DNA from: Prado023 sp963777855
Lineage (GTDB): Bacteria; Actinomycetota; Actinomycetes; S36-B12; CAIYMF01
NCBI GenBank assembly: GCA_963777855.1
Contig: CAVZRW010000009.1
Span: 124,001 to 188,000 of the forward strand
Length of the DNA stretch: 64,000 bases
Reading direction: 5' to 3'
Made by a program: the position numbers and the translations under genes. Position 1 is the stretch's first letter; every line of letters starts with the position of its first letter. The notes beneath the pieces are model-generated. The model was not told the DNA's origin. It ran no database searches and worked only from the letters and a program-made list of their open reading frames with translations. Below are positions 62,160-64,000 of the stretch, in pieces.

Positions 62160-62198
62160 GTGATCCGCCGCCCGGAGACCCTCCGGGCGGCGGATCAC
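62160..62198 (+). terminator. Terminator between glnB and glnD
   Basis: GTGATCCGCCGCCCGGAG and CTCCGGGCGGCGGATCAC form a perfect 18-bp stem with a 3-nt loop. No U-tract; by actinobacterial rules it can still terminate or attenuate. Confidence 0.75.
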
Positions 62199-62270
62199 GT
62201 GCTCCGACCCCCGTCCCCACGCACCCTGCCCGCACCTCCCACTGCCCGCCCGCTCACCCGAGAGGACGCC

Positions 62271-64000
62271 ATGACGGCCCAGACCTCCGCGCTCCCGCCG
62301 GCCAGCGCCTTCCTGGCCGCCCGTGCCGAGCTGCTCGCCGCGCCGGGCCGGCCCTCCGCCAGCACCCGCCGGGCCCTGACCCAGCTGACCGACGACTGGC
62401 TGCTGGGCCTGTACCGGGCCAGTGGAGCGGCCACCCGTGGCGCCACGCTCATTTCCGTCGGCGGCCATGGCCGCCGCGAGCTCAGCGCCGGTTCGGACCT
62501 CGACCTGCTGCTGGTCCACCCCGGCGGCGAGATCTCCGACGTCGCCGACCTGCTCTGGTACCCGATCTGGGACTCCGGCCTGCGCCTGGACCACTCCGTG
62601 CGCACCTCCGCCGAGGCCCGCCGTGTCGCCGCCGCCGACGTGCGTGCGGTGCTCGGGCTGCTCGACGCCCGGACCCTGGCCGGCGACGACTCGGTGACCT
62701 CCGCGCTGAAGGCCTCCGTGCTGGCGGACTGGCGTGCCCTGGCGCCGAGCCGCCTGCCCGACCTGCACGCCTCGGTGCGTGACCGCGCCGGCACCCACGG
62801 CGATCTGGCGCACCTGCTCGAGCCGGACCTCAAGGAGTCCTACGGCGGCCTGCGCGAGCTGACCGTGCTGCGAGCCATCAGCGCCTCGTGGGTCACCGAC
62901 GTGCCGCACGCGGAGCTCGCCAGTGCCAAGGAGTTCCTGCTCGACGTGCGCGATGCCCTGCACCGCGTGGCCAGCCGGCCGACCGATCGCCTGACCCAGC
63001 AGGAGCAGGGCCCCGTTGCCCGTCACCTGGGACTGCCCGACTCCGATGCGCTCCTGCGCTCGGTCAGCGCCGCGGGCCGCTCCGTCGGGGTGGCCTCGGA
63101 CATCGCCTGGCGCGAGGTCGAGCGGACCACCCGCTCGCGGCGCAAGCTGGGCCTCAAGCGCCTGGCGGTGCGCAGCGCCGAACGCAGCCCGCTGGCCGAG
63201 GGCGTGGTGCTCCAGGACGGTGAGGCGGTCCTGGCCGCCGACGCCCGACCCGAGCGCGACCCGGTGCTCGTGCTGCGTGCGGCGGCCGCGGCGGCGCAGT
63301 CCGGGATCCTGCTCGGGCGCCACGCCGTGCAGCGTCTGGCGGCAGAGTCCGCTGCGATGCCGGTGCCGTGGCCGGTGGGCGCTCGCGACGCCCTGGTGTC
63401 GCTGCTCGGCGCCGGTCGCCACGCGGTGCCCGTCTGGGAGGCCCTGGACCAGGCAGGGATCATCACGACGCTGATCCCGCACTGGGATGTGGTGCGCTCG
63501 GCGCCGCAGCACAACCCCGTGCACCGGTTCACCGTCGACCGGCACCTGCTGGAGGCCGCGGTGCAGGCCTGCGCGTTCACCCGCGACGTCCAGCGCCCGG
63601 ACCTGCTGCTGGTCGGCGCCCTGCTGCACGACATCGGCAAGGGCCGCCCCGGTCGGGACCACACCGAGGTCGGGATCGAGCTCGTCGCCGAGATCGCCCC
63701 CCACCTGGGCTTCAGTCCCCAGGACAGCCACATGCTCGTGGAGCTGTGCCGCTATCACCTGCTGCTGGCCGAGACGGCCACCCGCCGCGACCTCGACGAT
63801 CCGCAGACCATCGACACGGTCGCCGACGCGCTGGGCAGCACCGAGCTGCTCGACCTGCTGGCGGGCCTGACGGTGGCCGACGCCCTGGCCACCGGCCCGT
63901 TGGCGTGGACCGGTTGGAAGCGCGCCCTGGTGGCCGACCTCGTCGCGCGGGTGCGCGGGCAGCTGGACGGCGTGGCGCTGCCTGCCGAGCCCCGCCTGAG
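62271..64000 (+). CDS. glnD: PII uridylyl/adenylyltransferase (3' partial)
   Basis: The first 576 residues of GlnD, which modifies and demodifies PII according to nitrogen status. The nucleotidyltransferase signature SVGGHGRRELSAGSDLDLLLVH (G-x-G-R-x-E-L then S-D-x-D) lies near residue 63-84, and the HD phosphohydrolase motif LLVGALLHDIGKGRPGRDHTEVG near 445. The two ACT domains expected at the C-terminus are beyond the window end. GAGAGGAC precedes the ATG. In Streptomyces and Corynebacterium the enzyme adenylylates rather than uridylylates PII. Confidence 0.93.
   Translation, partial: MTAQTSALPPASAFLAARAELLAAPGRPSASTRRALTQLTDDWLLGLYRASGAATRGATLISVGGHGRRELSAGSDLDLLLVHPGGEISDVADLLWYPIWDSGLRLDHSVRTSAEARRVAAADVRAVLGLLDARTLAGDDSVTSALKASVLADWRALAPSRLPDLHASVRDRAGTHGDLAHLLEPDLKESYGGLRELTVLRAISASWVTDVPHAELASAKEFLLDVRDALHRVASRPTDRLTQQEQGPVARHLGLPDSDALLRSVSAAGRSVGVASDIAWREVERTTRSRRKLGLKRLAVRSAERSPLAEGVVLQDGEAVLAADARPERDPVLVLRAAAAAAQSGILLGRHAVQRLAAESAAMPVPWPVGARDALVSLLGAGRHAVPVWEALDQAGIITTLIPHWDVVRSAPQHNPVHRFTVDRHLLEAAVQACAFTRDVQRPDLLLVGALLHDIGKGRPGRDHTEVGIELVAEIAPHLGFSPQDSHMLVELCRYHLLLAETATRRDLDDPQTIDTVADALGSTELLDLLAGLTVADALATGPLAWTGWKRALVADLVARVRGQLDGVALPAEPRL

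Overview
The window is a chromosomal segment of a high-GC Gram-positive bacterium (Actinomycetota, class Actinomycetes; order not resolved from sequence alone). The evidence is the very GC-rich coding sequence, an IclR regulator closely resembling NdgR next to leuCD, a GlnR-type site before amtB-glnB-glnD, a lysine/alanine-tailed HU protein, and many genes whose -10 box (TANNNT) lies only 6-8 nt before a GTG or ATG with no ribosome-binding site, i.e. leaderless starts.

Layout. 1-15 kb is a cell-surface region: a 5'-truncated polysaccharide flippase, a membrane-anchored secreted protein, a GT-C glycosyltransferase, two large secreted right-handed beta-helix proteins (A and B) with proline-rich linkers, a propeller/LamG/PKD exoprotein between them, and a convergent GT2 glycosyltransferase. 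The beta-helix halves of A and B are a ~2-kb near-identical duplication while their N-terminal halves have diverged. 15-31 kb holds branched-chain amino acid synthesis: leuA behind a Leu-Leu-Leu leader peptide, an OafA-type acyltransferase, leuB, ilvE, cimA behind an Ile-Ile-Ile leader peptide and terminator, an FAH-family gene, gltX, a 2-phosphoglycerate-kinase-like gene, tRNA-Gln(CTG), tRNA-Glu(CTC), ndgR and leuCD. 31-43 kb holds housekeeping genes: hup, plsC, gpsA, a Cys/Met PLP enzyme, ddl, an acetyltransferase, a DUF3515 lipoprotein, an Lrp ligand-binding domain, thiL, rpmB, a FakA-like kinase and recG. 43-48 kb carries a lactate permease pair, a Na/Pi cotransporter and an alpha/beta hydrolase leading into rsmD-coaD. 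48-58 kb runs DUF177-rpmF-rnc-mutM-acyP-smc-ftsY-nei. 58-64 kb has an AidB-like acyl-CoA dehydrogenase and the nitrogen operon amtB-glnB-glnD (cut by the window end).

A striking property affects annotation. Ten otherwise intact genes (beta-helix A, leuA, leuB, ilvE, cimA, FAH, gltX, leuC, recG, ftsY) have broken frames. I could resolve all of them into 37 single extra bases, each placeable at a third codon position where two alternative synonymous bases stand side by side (called 'doublets' below, e.g. GC[GC], CG[CG], TT[CT]). Removing one base of each doublet restores the protein family and the frame of the stop codon in nine of the ten genes; leuC additionally needs one unproven change at its stop. 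In beta-helix B and the acyl-CoA dehydrogenase there are also missing third-position bases. This looks like a consensus built from a mixed population in which synonymous polymorphisms were written twice or dropped, not like gene decay. These genes are annotated at full length with the doublet positions given. There is no gene-free stretch over 300 bases.
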